From Limnohabitans sp. (GTDB lineage Bacteria > Pseudomonadota > Gammaproteobacteria > Burkholderiales > Burkholderiaceae_C), in contig NZ_JAFEIF010000018.1 of assembly GCF_017848645.1 (NCBI RefSeq), forward strand, positions 1-64,000: 64,000 nt of DNA, in the 5' to 3' direction. Made by a program: the position numbers and the translations under genes. Below, one piece after another: positions 47,359 through 59,809 of the stretch (positions are counted from its first letter, which is position 1; each line of letters begins with the position of its first letter). The notes below the pieces were generated by a model. It was not told the origin of the DNA. It made no database searches and was given only the letters and a program-made list of their open reading frames with translations.

Positions 47359-49788
47359 ATGCAATTTCCTGAATCCTGGTTGCGCGAGTTCTGCAACCCG
47401 CCCCTGACGACCCAGCAACTGGCCGATACCTTGACCATGGCCGGCCTTGAAGTGGAAGAGCTCGAGCCCGTGGCCCCGCCGTTCACGAAGATCGTGGTCG
47501 GCGAAATCAAGGAAGCCGTGCAGCACCCCAACGCCGACCGCTTGCGCGTGTGTCAGGTGGATGTGGGGCAGGGCGGTCTGCTGAACATCGTCTGTGGTGC
47601 GCCCAATGCCCGCGTGGGTATCCGCGTGCCTTGCGCCATGGTCGGCGCCGAGTTGCCGCCTGGCGAAGACGGCAAGCCTTTCCAGATCAAAGTGGGCAAG
47701 CTGCGTGGTGTGGAGAGCCAGGGCATGCTGTGTTCAGCCAAAGAACTGAAAATCGCCGACGACCATGGCGGTTTGTTGGAGCTGCCCGCTGACGCGCCTC
47801 TGGGCCAGGACATCCGCCAGTATCTGAATCTGGACGACACCCTGATGACGCTCAAGCTGACGCCCAATTTGGCGCATTGCTTGAGCGTGTACGGCATCGC
47901 CCGCGAAGTGTCGGCCCTGACCGGCGCACCTTTGAAGGCTCCGACCTTTCCGGCAGTGGCCACGCAGATCGGCGACAAGCTGGCCGTGAATGTCCAGTCC
48001 CCCGACCTGTGCGGCCGCTTCAGCGGTCGCGTTGTGAGGGGCGTGAACACGAAGGCGCAAACTCCGCAGTGGATGGTCGACCGCCTGGCCCGTTGCGGTC
48101 AGCGCAGCGTGAGCCCGTTGGTGGACATCTCCAACTACGTGATGTTCGAGTTCGGTCGTCCCTCGCATATTTTTGACCTCGACAAGATCCACGGCGGCTT
48201 GCAGGTGCGCTGGGGCCAGCCCGGTGAGTCGCTCAAGCTGCTCAATGGCAACACCGTGACCGTGGACGACAAGGTGGGTGTGATCGCCGATGACAGCCAA
48301 GTCGAATCGCTGGCCGGCATCATGGGCGGCGACGCCACCGCCGTGTCCGACGACACCCAAAACATCTACATCGAAGCGGCCTTCTGGTGGCCCACCTCGA
48401 TTGCTGGCCGCTCGCGCCGCTACAACTTCTCGACCGATGCAGGCCACCGTTTCGAGCGCGGTGTGGACCCGCAGCTGACGGTGGAGCACATCGAGCGCAT
48501 CACCCAGCTGGTGCTGGACATTTGCGGCACCCCCGAGACAAAGGTCGGCCCCATCGATGACCAAACTTTGAACTTGCCCGCCATCACGCCAGTGACCCTG
48601 CGCGTGGCCCGTGCGGTCAAGGTGATTGGCATGCCTTTGACCCAACAGCAGTGCGCCGACGCTTTGCGCGGCTTGGGCTTGCAAGTGGCCGAAGGGCAGG
48701 GCACTGTCACCGTCACACCGCCCAGCTTCCGGTTCGATTTGCAGATCGAAGAAGACCTGATCGAGGAAGTGGCCCGCATGGTGGGTTACAACAACCTGCC
48801 CACGAACCCGCCTCTGGCCCCCATCACCGCCAAAGTGCGCCCAGAGACCGAGCGCAGCCCATCGACTGTACGCCGCGCCATTGCCGCTTTGGGTTATCAG
48901 GAAACCATCAACTACAGCTTTGTCGAAGAAGCTTGGGAAAAAGACTTGGCGGGCAATGCCCACCCGATCCGCCTGCTCAACCCGATCGCCAGCCAGATGA
49001 GCGTGATGCGCTCGAGCCTGATCGGCTCGCTCTTGCAAGTGGTCAAGTTCAACGCCGACCGCAAGGCCGACCGCGTGCGCGTGTTCGAGCTGGGTCGCGT
49101 GTTCCTGCGCAATGCGAGCGTGGCAGACAGCGACGCCACCGTGCAAGGTTTTGACCAGCCCATGAAGGTCTCAGGCATGGCCTGGGGCCCCTTGGAGCCT
49201 TTGGGTTGGACAGGCAAGTCGCGCCTGGTGGATTTCTTCGATGTCAAAGCCGATGTCGAGCGCTTGCTGGCCCCGGCCCAAGCCGAATTCGTGGCCTCCG
49301 AGCACCCCGCGATGCACCCCGGCCGCTCGGCTCAGGTCCTGCTGCAAGGCCGGGTGATCGGTCATGTGGGTGAGTTGCACCCGCGTTGGCGTCAGGCCTG
49401 GGACTTGCCGCATGCGCCTGTCGTGTTCGAGCTGGACCTGGACGCGGTCACTCAGCGCAGCGTGCCTGTGGCCCAGCCCGTGGCCAAGATGCAAGCGGTG
49501 GAGCGCGACATCGCCGTGATCGTGCGTGAGCAGGTCACGCACGCCGAGTTGATGCAAGCCATCCACAGCGCACCGACTCTGGGTTTGCTGCGCCATGCGG
49601 TGCTGTTCGATGTCTATCGCCCCAAGGCTGAAGCCGCTGGTGGCCTGGCGGTGGGCGAGAAAAGTTTGGCGGTTCGTTTGAGTTTGCACAGCGACGAGGC
49701 CACCTTGACCGACGCCCAGATCGAAGCCGCCATGGGGGCCATCATGGCCAGCCTGTCCGAGCGGGTTTCTGCACGTTTGCGTACCTGA
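47359..49788 (+). CDS. pheT: Phenylalanyl-tRNA synthetase beta subunit
   Basis: 809 residues (795 in E. coli). The N-terminal EMAP/tRNA-binding domain (VVGEIKEAVQHPNADRLRVCQVDVGQ) is followed by B3/B4 editing region (about 210-390), B5 (SFRFDLQIEEDLIEEVARMVGYNNLP), the catalytic-like module and the C-terminal ferredoxin-fold anticodon domain (QAVERDIAVIVREQVTHAELMQAI). Overlap region with ihfA is 10 nt apart. Confidence 0.97.
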   Translation: MQFPESWLREFCNPPLTTQQLADTLTMAGLEVEELEPVAPPFTKIVVGEIKEAVQHPNADRLRVCQVDVGQGGLLNIVCGAPNARVGIRVPCAMVGAELPPGEDGKPFQIKVGKLRGVESQGMLCSAKELKIADDHGGLLELPADAPLGQDIRQYLNLDDTLMTLKLTPNLAHCLSVYGIAREVSALTGAPLKAPTFPAVATQIGDKLAVNVQSPDLCGRFSGRVVRGVNTKAQTPQWMVDRLARCGQRSVSPLVDISNYVMFEFGRPSHIFDLDKIHGGLQVRWGQPGESLKLLNGNTVTVDDKVGVIADDSQVESLAGIMGGDATAVSDDTQNIYIEAAFWWPTSIAGRSRRYNFSTDAGHRFERGVDPQLTVEHIERITQLVLDICGTPETKVGPIDDQTLNLPAITPVTLRVARAVKVIGMPLTQQQCADALRGLGLQVAEGQGTVTVTPPSFRFDLQIEEDLIEEVARMVGYNNLPTNPPLAPITAKVRPETERSPSTVRRAIAALGYQETINYSFVEEAWEKDLAGNAHPIRLLNPIASQMSVMRSSLIGSLLQVVKFNADRKADRVRVFELGRVFLRNASVADSDATVQGFDQPMKVSGMAWGPLEPLGWTGKSRLVDFFDVKADVERLLAPAQAEFVASEHPAMHPGRSAQVLLQGRVIGHVGELHPRWRQAWDLPHAPVVFELDLDAVTQRSVPVAQPVAKMQAVERDIAVIVREQVTHAELMQAIHSAPTLGLLRHAVLFDVYRPKAEAAGGLAVGEKSLAVRLSLHSDEATLTDAQIEAAMGAIMASLSERVSARLRT

Positions 49789-49797
49789 GTGCATGCC

Positions 49798-50148
49798 ATG
49801 CAAATCAGTTTTGAATCCCTGGAAACCCCGGCACTGACCAAGGCGCACCTGGCCGATTTGCTGTTCGAGCAGATTGGCTTGAACAAGCGCGAGTCCAAGG
49901 ACATGGTCGATGCGTTTTTTGACCTGGTGGTGGACAGCCTGATTGCGGGTGACGATGTGAAAATTTCCGGCTTCGGCAATTTCCAGATCCGCACCAAGGC
50001 TGCGCGTCCCGGGCGCAACCCGCGCACCGGAGAATTGATCCCGATTGATGCACGTCGTGTCGCGACTTTCCATGCCAGCCATAAACTCAAGGCCTTGATC
50101 CAGGGCGATGCCGTTGACGACGAAGGTGTGGAGACGGTGGGCCGCTGA
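49798..50148 (+). CDS. ihfA: Integration host factor alpha subunit
   Basis: Sequence-specific DNA-bending heterodimer with IHF beta. 116 residues from ATG 49798; the GTG at 49789 used in the track would abut the pheT stop. The DNABII body is complete: [74 protein letters not shown], with the Pro intercalation loop [10 protein letters not shown]. The N terminus is about 14 residues longer than in E. coli, common in Burkholderiales. Confidence 0.95.
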   Translation: MQISFESLETPALTKAHLADLLFEQIGLNKRESKDMVDAFFDLVVDSLIAGDDVKISGFGNFQIRTKAARPGRNPRTGELIPIDARRVATFHASHKLKALIQGDAVDDEGVETVGR

Positions 50149-50170
50149 ATCATTCCTGATTGGAGTGCCC

Positions 50171-50518
50171 ATGTTGTTCAAGTTCAAATCCCAAGTCACC
50201 AGCGACCTCATCATGCTGGAGGCCGATGCCCGCAGGCTGCTGCACATCATGTTGGGTCACGACCCTGACAAAGGCATCATTTTGGTGAAGGACCTGTCTG
50301 CAGCCATTGCCAAGCTGGAGTCGGCTGTGGCCCAGGATGAAGCGGCCCGTTTGCAGCGCAGCCAAGCGGCGCAAAAAGCCTCAGTGCCCACTGACAGCAC
50401 GCAGGACGCCTCGGTGGAGGTGTTGGACGCCGTGCGACTTGCGCAGCGGGCCAGCCCCATGCTCAAGCTGCTCAAGCACTGCGTGGCCGACCCGTCTGAC
50501 GTGGTCTGGGGCGTGTGA
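50171..50518 (+). CDS. DUF1840 family protein
   Basis: 115 residues from ATG 50171, with GGAG upstream; the track start lies in ihfA. The opening MLFKFKSQVTSDLIMLEADARRLLHIMLGHDPDKGIILVKDL matches DUF1840, a small betaproteobacterial family of unknown role. The centre is Ala/Gln-rich, followed by RASPMLKLLKHCVADPSDVVWGV. It starts 22 nt after ihfA and is convergent with the DUF192 gene, 3 nt apart. Confidence 0.82.
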   Translation: MLFKFKSQVTSDLIMLEADARRLLHIMLGHDPDKGIILVKDLSAAIAKLESAVAQDEAARLQRSQAAQKASVPTDSTQDASVEVLDAVRLAQRASPMLKLLKHCVADPSDVVWGV

Positions 50519-50521
50519 GGT

Positions 50522-51046
50522 TCAGCCAGGCCGTTTGCTGAACACGGCACCACCGAGTTTGAAGCCGGGCTTGATTTGCCGCTTGGCAAACCAGCCTTGG
50601 TTCATCTCCAGCACAAATCGCACGGGTTTGCTGGAGCAGTGCGAGTCATCGCTTTGCGGCTGCATGTCGGCCAGGTTAACGATGGTGCCATCGTCCTCGA
50701 CGAAAGCGGCCGTGAGGGGAATCAGGGTGTTGCGCATCCAAAAGCATTGGGTCGACGCTTGCTCGAACACGAACAGCATGCCCTCGTGCACCGGCATATC
50801 CTTGCGCCACATCAGACCGATCTGTCGCTGCTCGGGGGTCTGGGCCAGTTGCACATCCAGGCGGTGCATACCGGCCGTCAATGTCGTGCGGGCCAAGCCC
50901 ATTTGAGGCCCTGGGTTGGACTGGGCCGATGCCAGAGATCCGGCCAGCAGCAGGCTGCAGGCGATACCGAACGCTGCGCTGCGCCAGGTCTTATTGCGGG
51001 CAGGGCTGCAAAAAGCGCGACATGTCGAAAAGAAGAAGTGGGTCAT
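50522..51046 (-). CDS. Exported DUF192 family protein
   Basis: 174 residues from ATG 51046; upstream track codons are unlikely. A hydrophobic N-terminal segment (FGIACSLLLAGSLASAQS) is a probable signal peptide with cleavage after ASA. The mature domain has the DUF192 pattern: LDVQLAQTPEQRQIGLMWRKDMPVHEGMLFVFE, CFWMRNTLIPLTAAFVEDDGTIVNLADMQP, RFVLEMNQGWFAKRQIKPG. Function unknown; thought to be a periplasmic domain. The csp gene lies 207 nt upstream on the same strand. Confidence 0.85.
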   Translation of the reverse strand: MTHFFFSTCRAFCSPARNKTWRSAAFGIACSLLLAGSLASAQSNPGPQMGLARTTLTAGMHRLDVQLAQTPEQRQIGLMWRKDMPVHEGMLFVFEQASTQCFWMRNTLIPLTAAFVEDDGTIVNLADMQPQSDDSHCSSKPVRFVLEMNQGWFAKRQIKPGFKLGGAVFSKRPG

Positions 51047-51253
51047 GGTGAGGGCTGGAATGCAAAGCAGGCCCCAAGGATAACGCCTGCTGGGGTTGTT
51101 GCCGCACTGCGCAAGCCGACTGACTTCAGTCAAGCCAAAGAGCATGCCTGCAGGGGACCTTGACTGGTCGCGGCAGCGGCAGCCGCAGGGAAGGACATGC
51201 CCCGACACAAGACCCCAGGGCCCTAGCCCCCGGGCTTTAAGCCTTAGAGCGCT

Positions 51254-51571
51254 TCAAGGGGCTGCCGTGTCCGTTTGGCCGGGTGGGTCGCTGTCAGCCC
51301 CATTGGCCCGGCCAAGGCTCGTCAAGGCGCTGTCGGTGCCTTGGGTCGAGTCTGCCAATGGCGTTGGCGTGGCAGCCCAAATATTCGCAGCCATCAGGCC
51401 CTTGGCGCCTTGCGTCAGCTCGAAGTTGACGCGCTGGCCTTCCTTGAGGGTTTTGAAGCCCTCCATCTGGACAGCCGAAAAATGGGCAAAAGCATCCGCG
51501 CCGCCCCCGTCGGGTTGAATGAAACCAAAACCTTTGGCATCGTTGAACCATTTGACCGTACCACTGGGCAT
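51254..51571 (-). CDS. Cold-shock domain protein with extra C-terminal tail
   Basis: 105 residues. Residues 1-68 are a complete cold-shock domain: [55 protein letters not shown], with RNP1 KGFGFI and an RNP2 altered to DAFAHF (usually DVFVHF). Residues 69-105 are a low-complexity tail rich in Ala, Thr, Asp, Pro and Gly, unlike ordinary CspA (about 70 residues). Binds single-stranded RNA or DNA. A TTGACA on the minus strand (51632-51627) may belong to its promoter, but no matching -10 was found. Confidence 0.88.
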   Translation of the reverse strand: MPSGTVKWFNDAKGFGFIQPDGGGADAFAHFSAVQMEGFKTLKEGQRVNFELTQGAKGLMAANIWAATPTPLADSTQGTDSALTSLGRANGADSDPPGQTDTAAP

Positions 51572-51730
51572 ACGATGTCTCCGTGTTTTTATTGAATGGC
51601 TCAGTTTGAGTAATTCAAGGCGAATTTGTCAATGTGAGGTTTTCCCGGGGTGCAGCATTTGTGCCGCATGCAGCCAAGACTTTTCAGACCCCAAGCTCAA
51701 AGGGCTTGAAAGCATCGATAGAATGAAATC

Positions 51731-52090
51731 ATGGCAACGAAAAAACCTTCCAATCCCACGCTGCCGACCGTGACCCCCCGTGCGCCTGATGGCGGCGATT
51801 CGGTGGTCCTCGAAAGACGTGCCCAAAAAATCGAACCGCCCCAGATGTACCAGGTGGCGATGCTCAACGACGACTTCACCCCCATGGAGTTCGTGGTGAT
51901 GGTGATCCAGGAGTTTTTCAGCAAGGACCGCGAGGCGGCCACCCAGATCATGCTCAAGATCCACCTGGACGGCAAAGGCGTTTGCGGGGTCTATTCCCGC
52001 GATGTGGCCGCCACCAAGGTCGATCAGGTGCTGGATGCAGCCAAACAAGCCGGTCACCCGCTGCAATGTGTCAGTGAACCCATTGAATAA
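51731..52090 (+). CDS. clpS: ATP-dependent Clp protease adapter ClpS
   Basis: 119 residues. A flexible N-terminal extension precedes the core [28 protein letters not shown], the N-degron pocket and [25 protein letters not shown]. It delivers N-end-rule substrates to ClpA, whose gene follows 60 nt later. No Shine-Dalgarno precedes the ATG; TAGAAT lies 12 nt before it, see rejected items. Confidence 0.95.
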   Translation: MATKKPSNPTLPTVTPRAPDGGDSVVLERRAQKIEPPQMYQVAMLNDDFTPMEFVVMVIQEFFSKDREAATQIMLKIHLDGKGVCGVYSRDVAATKVDQVLDAAKQAGHPLQCVSEPIE

Positions 52091-52150
52091 ACCGGTATGC
52101 CCCCCACCTCTTATTCGTCTCTTTTACTCAGCAAGGCATAAGGAAATCAC

Positions 52151-54484
<2,334 letters not shown>

Positions 54485-54529
54485 GACCTGCGAGCCCCAA
54501 GCCTGGCCCCGGTTTCGAGGGCCAGGTGC

Positions 54530-54557
54530 AAAAAAGGCCCGTGAGGGCCTTTTTTTG
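54530..54557. terminator. Terminator after clpA
   Basis: AAAAAAGGCCC-GTGA-GGGCCTTTTTTT, symmetric, able to serve both clpA and the convergent HerA-like gene. Confidence 0.88.
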
Positions 54558-54578
54558 TGGTGCACCGAAGCGGCGCCC

Positions 54579-56108
54579 TTATCTGCGCCGCCCCCCACCC
54601 AGCAAGCTGCCCAGCACGCCACGCACGATTTCCCGGCCAATGGCCGAACCCGCAGTGCGTACAGCACTTTTGACCACCATTTGCGCCACACCGTCGCGCT
54701 GTCCACCCCGGGGGCCGGTGCTGCCAAACAGCATGTCGCTCAAGCCGCCCATCAGGCCGCCGCTGGCAGGTTCGGTTGCAGCCGGTGCCTGGCCCGGCAA
54801 GGGGTTGGTGGCGCTGGCTTGGCCGGTCGCCGTGGCCTGGCCCTTGATGCGCTCATAAGCGGACTCACGGTCCTGGGCTTGTTCGTACACCCCGGCCACC
54901 AACGAGCCCTGAACCAGCGCCTGCCGTTGGGCGGCGGTGATGGGGCCCAGCTGGCTGCCCGGGGGCAGCACAAACACGCGCTCGGTCTGGCAGGGGCGGC
55001 CTTTGGCGTCCAGAAAACTCACCAGGGCCTCGCCCACGGCCAGCTCGGTGATGGCCGCTTCGATGTCCAGGCCCGCTTTGGGGCGCATGGTTTGCGCGGT
55101 GGACTTCACGGCTTTTTGATCGCGCGGGGTGTAGGCGCGCAGGGCGTGTTGCACCCGGTTGCCCAGCTGCCCCAGCACACTGTCGGGGATGTCCAGTGGG
55201 TTTTGCGTGACAAAGTACACCCCCACGCCCTTGGAGCGCACCAGGCGCACGACCAGCTCGATGCGCTCGACCAGGACTGCCGGCGCGTCCTTGAACAGCA
55301 GGTGCGCCTCGTCGAAAAAGAAGACCAGCTTGGGTTTGACCGGGTCGCCGATTTCGGGCAATACCTCGAACAACTCGGACAGCATCCACAGCAAAAAAGT
55401 GGCGTAAAGGCGCGGCGAGTTCATGAGCTTGTCGGCCGCCAGGATGTTCACCACCCCCAGACCTTGGGCGTCGGTCTGCATGAAGTCTTCGATGTTGAGC
55501 ATGGGCTCACCAAAGAACTGGTCGCCGCCTTGTGTCTCGATTTGCACCAGGCCGCGCTGGATGGCCCCGATGCTGGCGGCGCTGATGTTGCCGTACTCGG
55601 TGGTGAACTGTTTGGCGTTGTCGCCCACGTACTGCAGCATGGCCCGCAGGTCTTTCATGTCCAGCAGCAGCAAGCCGTTGTCGTCGGCGATCTTGAACAC
55701 CAGGTTCAACACCCCGGCTTGCGTGTCGTTCAGGCCCAGCATGCGCGTGAGCAACAAGGGACCCATGTCCGAGATGGTGGCGCGCACCGGGTGGCCTTGC
55801 TCGCCAAACACGTCCCACAAGGTGGTGGGGCAGGCCAGAGGCTCGGGCAGTGACAGTCCACGGTCTTGCAGCACGGCGGCCAGCTTGTCGCCGATCTTGC
55901 CCGCCTGGCTGACCCCGGTCAGATCGCCCTTGACGTCGGCCATGAAGACCGGCACACCGATGCGCGAAAAGCTCTCGGCCAGAGTTTGCAACGTGACGGT
56001 TTTGCCCGTCCCGGTGGCCCCCGTGATCAGGCCGTGGCGGTTGGCGAGACCCGGCAGCAGGTGACACTGCGCTCGGGCGTTTTGAGCAATCAACATGGGA
56101 TCAGCCAT
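54579..56108 (-). CDS. HerA/YjgR-like P-loop ATPase (DUF853)
   Basis: 509 residues. Walker [21 protein letters not shown] is near residue 28, followed by [10 protein letters not shown], and Walker B in [13 protein letters not shown] with sensor [36 protein letters not shown]. This is the bacterial YjgR branch of the HerA/FtsK translocase superfamily, and its substrate is not known. The last 110 residues are Ala/Gly-rich and end with [11 protein letters not shown], a putative flexible anchor. GAGGAGGAG precedes the ATG. Divergent from yebC. Confidence 0.88.
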   Translation of the reverse strand: MADPMLIAQNARAQCHLLPGLANRHGLITGATGTGKTVTLQTLAESFSRIGVPVFMADVKGDLTGVSQAGKIGDKLAAVLQDRGLSLPEPLACPTTLWDVFGEQGHPVRATISDMGPLLLTRMLGLNDTQAGVLNLVFKIADDNGLLLLDMKDLRAMLQYVGDNAKQFTTEYGNISAASIGAIQRGLVQIETQGGDQFFGEPMLNIEDFMQTDAQGLGVVNILAADKLMNSPRLYATFLLWMLSELFEVLPEIGDPVKPKLVFFFDEAHLLFKDAPAVLVERIELVVRLVRSKGVGVYFVTQNPLDIPDSVLGQLGNRVQHALRAYTPRDQKAVKSTAQTMRPKAGLDIEAAITELAVGEALVSFLDAKGRPCQTERVFVLPPGSQLGPITAAQRQALVQGSLVAGVYEQAQDRESAYERIKGQATATGQASATNPLPGQAPAATEPASGGLMGGLSDMLFGSTGPRGGQRDGVAQMVVKSAVRTAGSAIGREIVRGVLGSLLGGGRRR

Positions 56109-56179
56109 CGAAAATCTCCTCCTCGGAGTGAAAAGTAAAATCCAGCCTCTAGGTTAAATCAACATTCAAGGAATTCCCG

Positions 56180-56905
56180 ATGGCTGGCCACAGTAAATGG
56201 GCAAATATTCAGCACCGCAAAGGCAGGCAAGACGAAAAAAGGCAACGCATTTGGACCCGGGTGGTGCGTGAAATTATGGTCGCGGCCCGCACGGGCGGTG
56301 GCGATGCCAGCGCCAACCCTCGCCTGCGTCTGGCCATCGAAAAGGCCAAGGCGGCCAACATGCCAGCCGACACCATCAAGCGCAACGTGGACAAGGCCAC
56401 GGGCAACCTGGAAGGCGTGAGCTACGAGGAAATCCGTTACGAAGGCTACGGCATTGGCGGCGCGGCCATCATTGTGGACACCATGACCGACAACCGCGTG
56501 CGCACCGTGGCCGAAATGCGCCATGCCTTGAGCAAGCACGGCGGCAACCTGGGCACCGAGGGCTCGGTGGCGTTTCAATTCAAGCACTGCGGTCAACTGA
56601 TTTTTGCCCCCGGCACTTCGGAGGACCGTGTCATGGAGGTGGCGTTGGAAGCCGGTGCAGAGGACGTGCTCACCGACGCAGAAGGCGCGATCGAGGTTTT
56701 GACCACACCCGCTGACTTTGAAGCCGTGAAAAACGCGCTGGAGGCCGCCGGTCTGGTGGCCGAGATGGCCGAAGTCACCTGGCGTGCCGAAAATTCTGTG
56801 TCTTTGTCCGGCGATGAAGCGGCCAAAATGCAAAAATTATTGGATATATTGGAAGACTTGGACGATGTGCAAAACGTTTTCCACAACGCCGAATTTGAAG
56901 ATTAA
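56180..56905 (+). CDS. YebC/PmpR family regulator
   Basis: 241 residues, the family norm. [42 protein letters not shown] is diagnostic, as are [57 protein letters not shown]. YebC-like proteins act on transcription or relieve ribosome stalling in different species; which applies here is not clear. AAGGAA upstream. purD follows 9 nt after the stop, so the two are an operon. Confidence 0.93.
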   Translation: MAGHSKWANIQHRKGRQDEKRQRIWTRVVREIMVAARTGGGDASANPRLRLAIEKAKAANMPADTIKRNVDKATGNLEGVSYEEIRYEGYGIGGAAIIVDTMTDNRVRTVAEMRHALSKHGGNLGTEGSVAFQFKHCGQLIFAPGTSEDRVMEVALEAGAEDVLTDAEGAIEVLTTPADFEAVKNALEAAGLVAEMAEVTWRAENSVSLSGDEAAKMQKLLDILEDLDDVQNVFHNAEFED

Positions 56906-56914
56906 GGAAGTTGG

Positions 56915-58195
56915 ATGAAAGTATTGGTCGTTGGCAGTGGTGGTCGTGAGCACGCCATGGCGTGGAAACTGGCGCAGTCGCCCAAAGTGCAGCAGGTCTA
57001 TGTGGCACCGGGCAACGGTGGCACGGCCAAAGATAAAAACCTGGTCAATGTGCCGATCACAGATTTGGCGCTGCTGCGCCAGTGGGCCTTGGACAACGGC
57101 ATTGGCCTGACCTTGGTGGGCCCCGAAGCCCCCTTGGCGGCGGGCATCGTGGACGATTTTCGGGCGCATGGTCTGCGCATTTTTGGCCCCACGCAGGCAG
57201 CAGCCCAGTTGGAAAGTTCCAAGGCTTTTTCCAAGGCCTTCATGCAGCGCCATGGTATCCCCACGGCCGCATTCGAGACCTTCACCGATGCCGCCTTGGC
57301 GCACGCTTACGTGGACCGCCAAGGCGCCCCCATCGTGGTCAAGGCCGACGGCCTGGCGGCGGGCAAAGGCGTGGTGGTGGCGATGACGCTGGCCGAGGCG
57401 CATGAGGCGATTGACTTCATGCTGCTGGACAACACCCTGGGTGTGGCCCACAACGCTGGCGGCGCTCGGGTGGTGATCGAGGAGTTTTTGCAAGGCGAAG
57501 AAGCCAGCTTCATGGTGCTGTGCGATGGCAAAAACGTGGTGGCTCTGGCCACCAGCCAGGACCACAAACGCCTGCAAGACGGCGACGTGGGCCCGAACAC
57601 CGGCGGCATGGGCGCTTATTCGCCTGCACCTGTGGTCACGGCCGAGGTGCACGCCCGCGCCATGCGCGAAGTCATCTTGCCGACCATTCGCGGCATGGAC
57701 AAAGACGGCATCAACTACACCGGGTTTTTGTACGCGGGCCTGATGATCGATCCGCAAGGCCGCATCAAGACCCTGGAATTCAACTGCCGCATGGGTGACC
57801 CCGAGACCCAGCCCATCTTGATGCGCCTGAAGTCGGACTTTTTGGAGGTTTTGCTGGCCGCAACGTCAGAAGGTCTGGGGCAATTGGACATGGAATGGGA
57901 CCGCCGTGTCGCGCTGGGTGTGGTCATGGCCGCGGCCGGTTACCCGCTCAACCCGCGCAAGGGCGATGCCATCACCGGCCTGCCCAAGGACCAAGAGGAT
58001 GCCATGGTGTTCCATGCGGGCACCACCGAGAAAGAGGGCCAAATCCTGACTTCGGGGGGGCGTGTGCTGTGCGTCACGGCGCTGGCCGATTCGGTCAAGC
58101 AGGCACAGCAAAAAGCCTACCAAACGGCCACTCCCATTGCCTTTGATGGCATGCAGATGCGCCAGGACATCGGCTACCGCGCCATCAGAAACTGA
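56915..58195 (+). CDS. purD: Phosphoribosylamine-glycine ligase
   Basis: GAR synthetase of purine synthesis, 426 residues, ATP-grasp fold. MKVLVVGSGGREHAMAWKLAQSPKV, the GPEAPLAAGIVDDFRAHGLRIFGP region, PIVVKADGLAAGKGVVVAM and LEFNCRMGDPETQPILMRLKSD are diagnostic. Not fused to purM or purN. The acyltransferase gene follows after 16 nt. Confidence 0.97.
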   Translation: MKVLVVGSGGREHAMAWKLAQSPKVQQVYVAPGNGGTAKDKNLVNVPITDLALLRQWALDNGIGLTLVGPEAPLAAGIVDDFRAHGLRIFGPTQAAAQLESSKAFSKAFMQRHGIPTAAFETFTDAALAHAYVDRQGAPIVVKADGLAAGKGVVVAMTLAEAHEAIDFMLLDNTLGVAHNAGGARVVIEEFLQGEEASFMVLCDGKNVVALATSQDHKRLQDGDVGPNTGGMGAYSPAPVVTAEVHARAMREVILPTIRGMDKDGINYTGFLYAGLMIDPQGRIKTLEFNCRMGDPETQPILMRLKSDFLEVLLAATSEGLGQLDMEWDRRVALGVVMAAAGYPLNPRKGDAITGLPKDQEDAMVFHAGTTEKEGQILTSGGRVLCVTALADSVKQAQQKAYQTATPIAFDGMQMRQDIGYRAIRN

Positions 58196-58211
58196 AGCAC
58201 CAACGCCCCTC

Positions 58212-58853
58212 ATGAGCCCTTTGACCCGCCATCCTGTGACCTTCCAAGGCTCCCGTCTGGCGCGTTGGACTTTAAAAATGCTCGGTTGGCGCCTGGACTT
58301 TGAGGGCTTTCCTGCCCGCCAAGGTGTGGCGATCGTTTACCCGCACACCAGCAACTGGGATTTCCCCATCGGCATGTTGGCCAAATGGGCGCTGGGCGTT
58401 CCGGCGCGCTTTTGGGGCAAGGACTCGCTGTTCAAGCTTCCGGTGATCGGTGCCTGGATGCGCTGGGTGGGCGGCATCCCGATTGACCGCAGCTCATCTC
58501 GCGGCGTGGTCGGGCAAATGGTGCATGTGTTCGATCAGTACAAACAAAACGACCAATTGCTTTGGTTGGGCCTGGCCCCAGAGGGCACGCGCAGCTTCAC
58601 GCCGGGTTGGCGCAGCGGTTTTTACCAACTGGCCTTGGGCGCGCAAGTGCCCCTGGCGCTCGTCAAGCTCGACTGGGGTCAGCGCCGCTTCAGCGTGGTG
58701 GACTTTTACGATCTGACGGGCCAGGTCGAGCGCGATTACGCCCACATGGCCCAGGTCTTTGAGGGTGTCAAAGGCTTCCACGAACACCAGATGGGCCCCA
58801 TACTCCCCTGGAGCCCTGGCCAAGCGGACGAATCTGCCCGCCTGAAACGATGA
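58212..58853 (+). CDS. PlsC-like lysophospholipid acyltransferase family protein
   Basis: 213 residues from ATG 58212. PHTSNWDFPIGML is the HX4D catalytic motif, and GGIPIDR and APEGTRSFTPGWRSGFYQLAL provide the acceptor-binding EGTR motif. It lacks the long membrane N terminus of classical PlsC. The acceptor lipid is uncertain (1-acylglycerol-3-phosphate or ornithine lipid). It lies between purD and hemF, so context gives no further hint. Confidence 0.85.
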   Translation: MSPLTRHPVTFQGSRLARWTLKMLGWRLDFEGFPARQGVAIVYPHTSNWDFPIGMLAKWALGVPARFWGKDSLFKLPVIGAWMRWVGGIPIDRSSSRGVVGQMVHVFDQYKQNDQLLWLGLAPEGTRSFTPGWRSGFYQLALGAQVPLALVKLDWGQRRFSVVDFYDLTGQVERDYAHMAQVFEGVKGFHEHQMGPILPWSPGQADESARLKR

Positions 58854-58888
58854 AGATTTTCTGAACCTATTTAACGTCCCAATCCACC

Positions 58889-59809
58889 ATGAGCACCCCT
58901 TTTGAACTCGGCACCGTCAAAAACTACCTGGTCGGCTTGCAGTCCCGCATCACCGGGGCGCTGACCGACCTGGATGGCACCCCTTTTCTGACCGATGCCT
59001 GGCAAAAAGACCCGGGTGAAAAACTCCAGGGCAATGGCATCACCCAGATTCTGGAAGGCGGGCCCATTTTTGAACGCGCTGGCTGCGGCTTTTCGCACGT
59101 CACGGGCCCGCAGTTACCGCCCTCGGCCACCCAGCACCGCCCAGAGTTGGCCGGCTCGGCCTTTGAGGCGATGGGCGTGTCCTTGGTGTTCCACCCGCGC
59201 AACCCCTATGTGCCCACGGTGCACATGAACGTGCGCATGATCGCGGCCAAGCCCGAGGGCAGGGCGCCCGTGGCCTGGTTTGGTGGCGGCATGGACCTGA
59301 CCCCTTATTACGGCTTTGACGAAGACGCGGTGCATTTTCACCAGACCTGCAAAGACGCCTTGACGCCGTTTGGCGAGGCCTTGCACCCGCGTTTCAAAAC
59401 CTGGTGCGACGATTATTTTTGCAACAAACACCGCCGTGAGCAGCGCGGCGTGGGCGGCATTTTCTTCGACGACTTTTCCGAGCTGGGCATGGACCAGAGC
59501 TTTGCCATGCTGCAAAGCGTGGCCGATTCACTGCTGACGGCCTACATGCCCATCGTGATGCGCCGCAAGGACACGCCTTATGGCGAGCGCGAACGTGACT
59601 TTCAGCTCTACCGCCGTGGCCGCTATGTCGAGTTCAACCTCGTCTGGGACCGGGGCACGCATTTTGGTTTGCAGTCCGGTGGCCGTACAGAATCGATCCT
59701 GCTGTCCATGCCGCCCGAGGTGCGCTGGTCGTACCAGCGCCAGGACGAGGCAGGCTCGCCGGAGGAGCGCTTGCTCAGCCACTTTCTGGTGCCCAAGGAC
59801 TGGGTTTGA
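58889..59809 (+). CDS. hemF: Oxygen-dependent coproporphyrinogen III oxidase
   Basis: 306 residues. [81 protein letters not shown] and [35 protein letters not shown] are diagnostic. Uses O2 to make protoporphyrinogen, so the organism can make heme aerobically; an anaerobic HemN is not in the window. Overlaps nadD by 4 nt. Confidence 0.97.
   Translation: MSTPFELGTVKNYLVGLQSRITGALTDLDGTPFLTDAWQKDPGEKLQGNGITQILEGGPIFERAGCGFSHVTGPQLPPSATQHRPELAGSAFEAMGVSLVFHPRNPYVPTVHMNVRMIAAKPEGRAPVAWFGGGMDLTPYYGFDEDAVHFHQTCKDALTPFGEALHPRFKTWCDDYFCNKHRREQRGVGGIFFDDFSELGMDQSFAMLQSVADSLLTAYMPIVMRRKDTPYGERERDFQLYRRGRYVEFNLVWDRGTHFGLQSGGRTESILLSMPPEVRWSYQRQDEAGSPEERLLSHFLVPKDWV

Noticed and set aside
51705-51724. 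Heat-shock promoter or leaderless start for clpS (CTTGAAA at 51705, TAGAAT at 51719)
   Set aside because: No CCCCAT-like -10 at proper spacing from CTTGAAA, and TAGAAT has no matching -35; evidence too weak.
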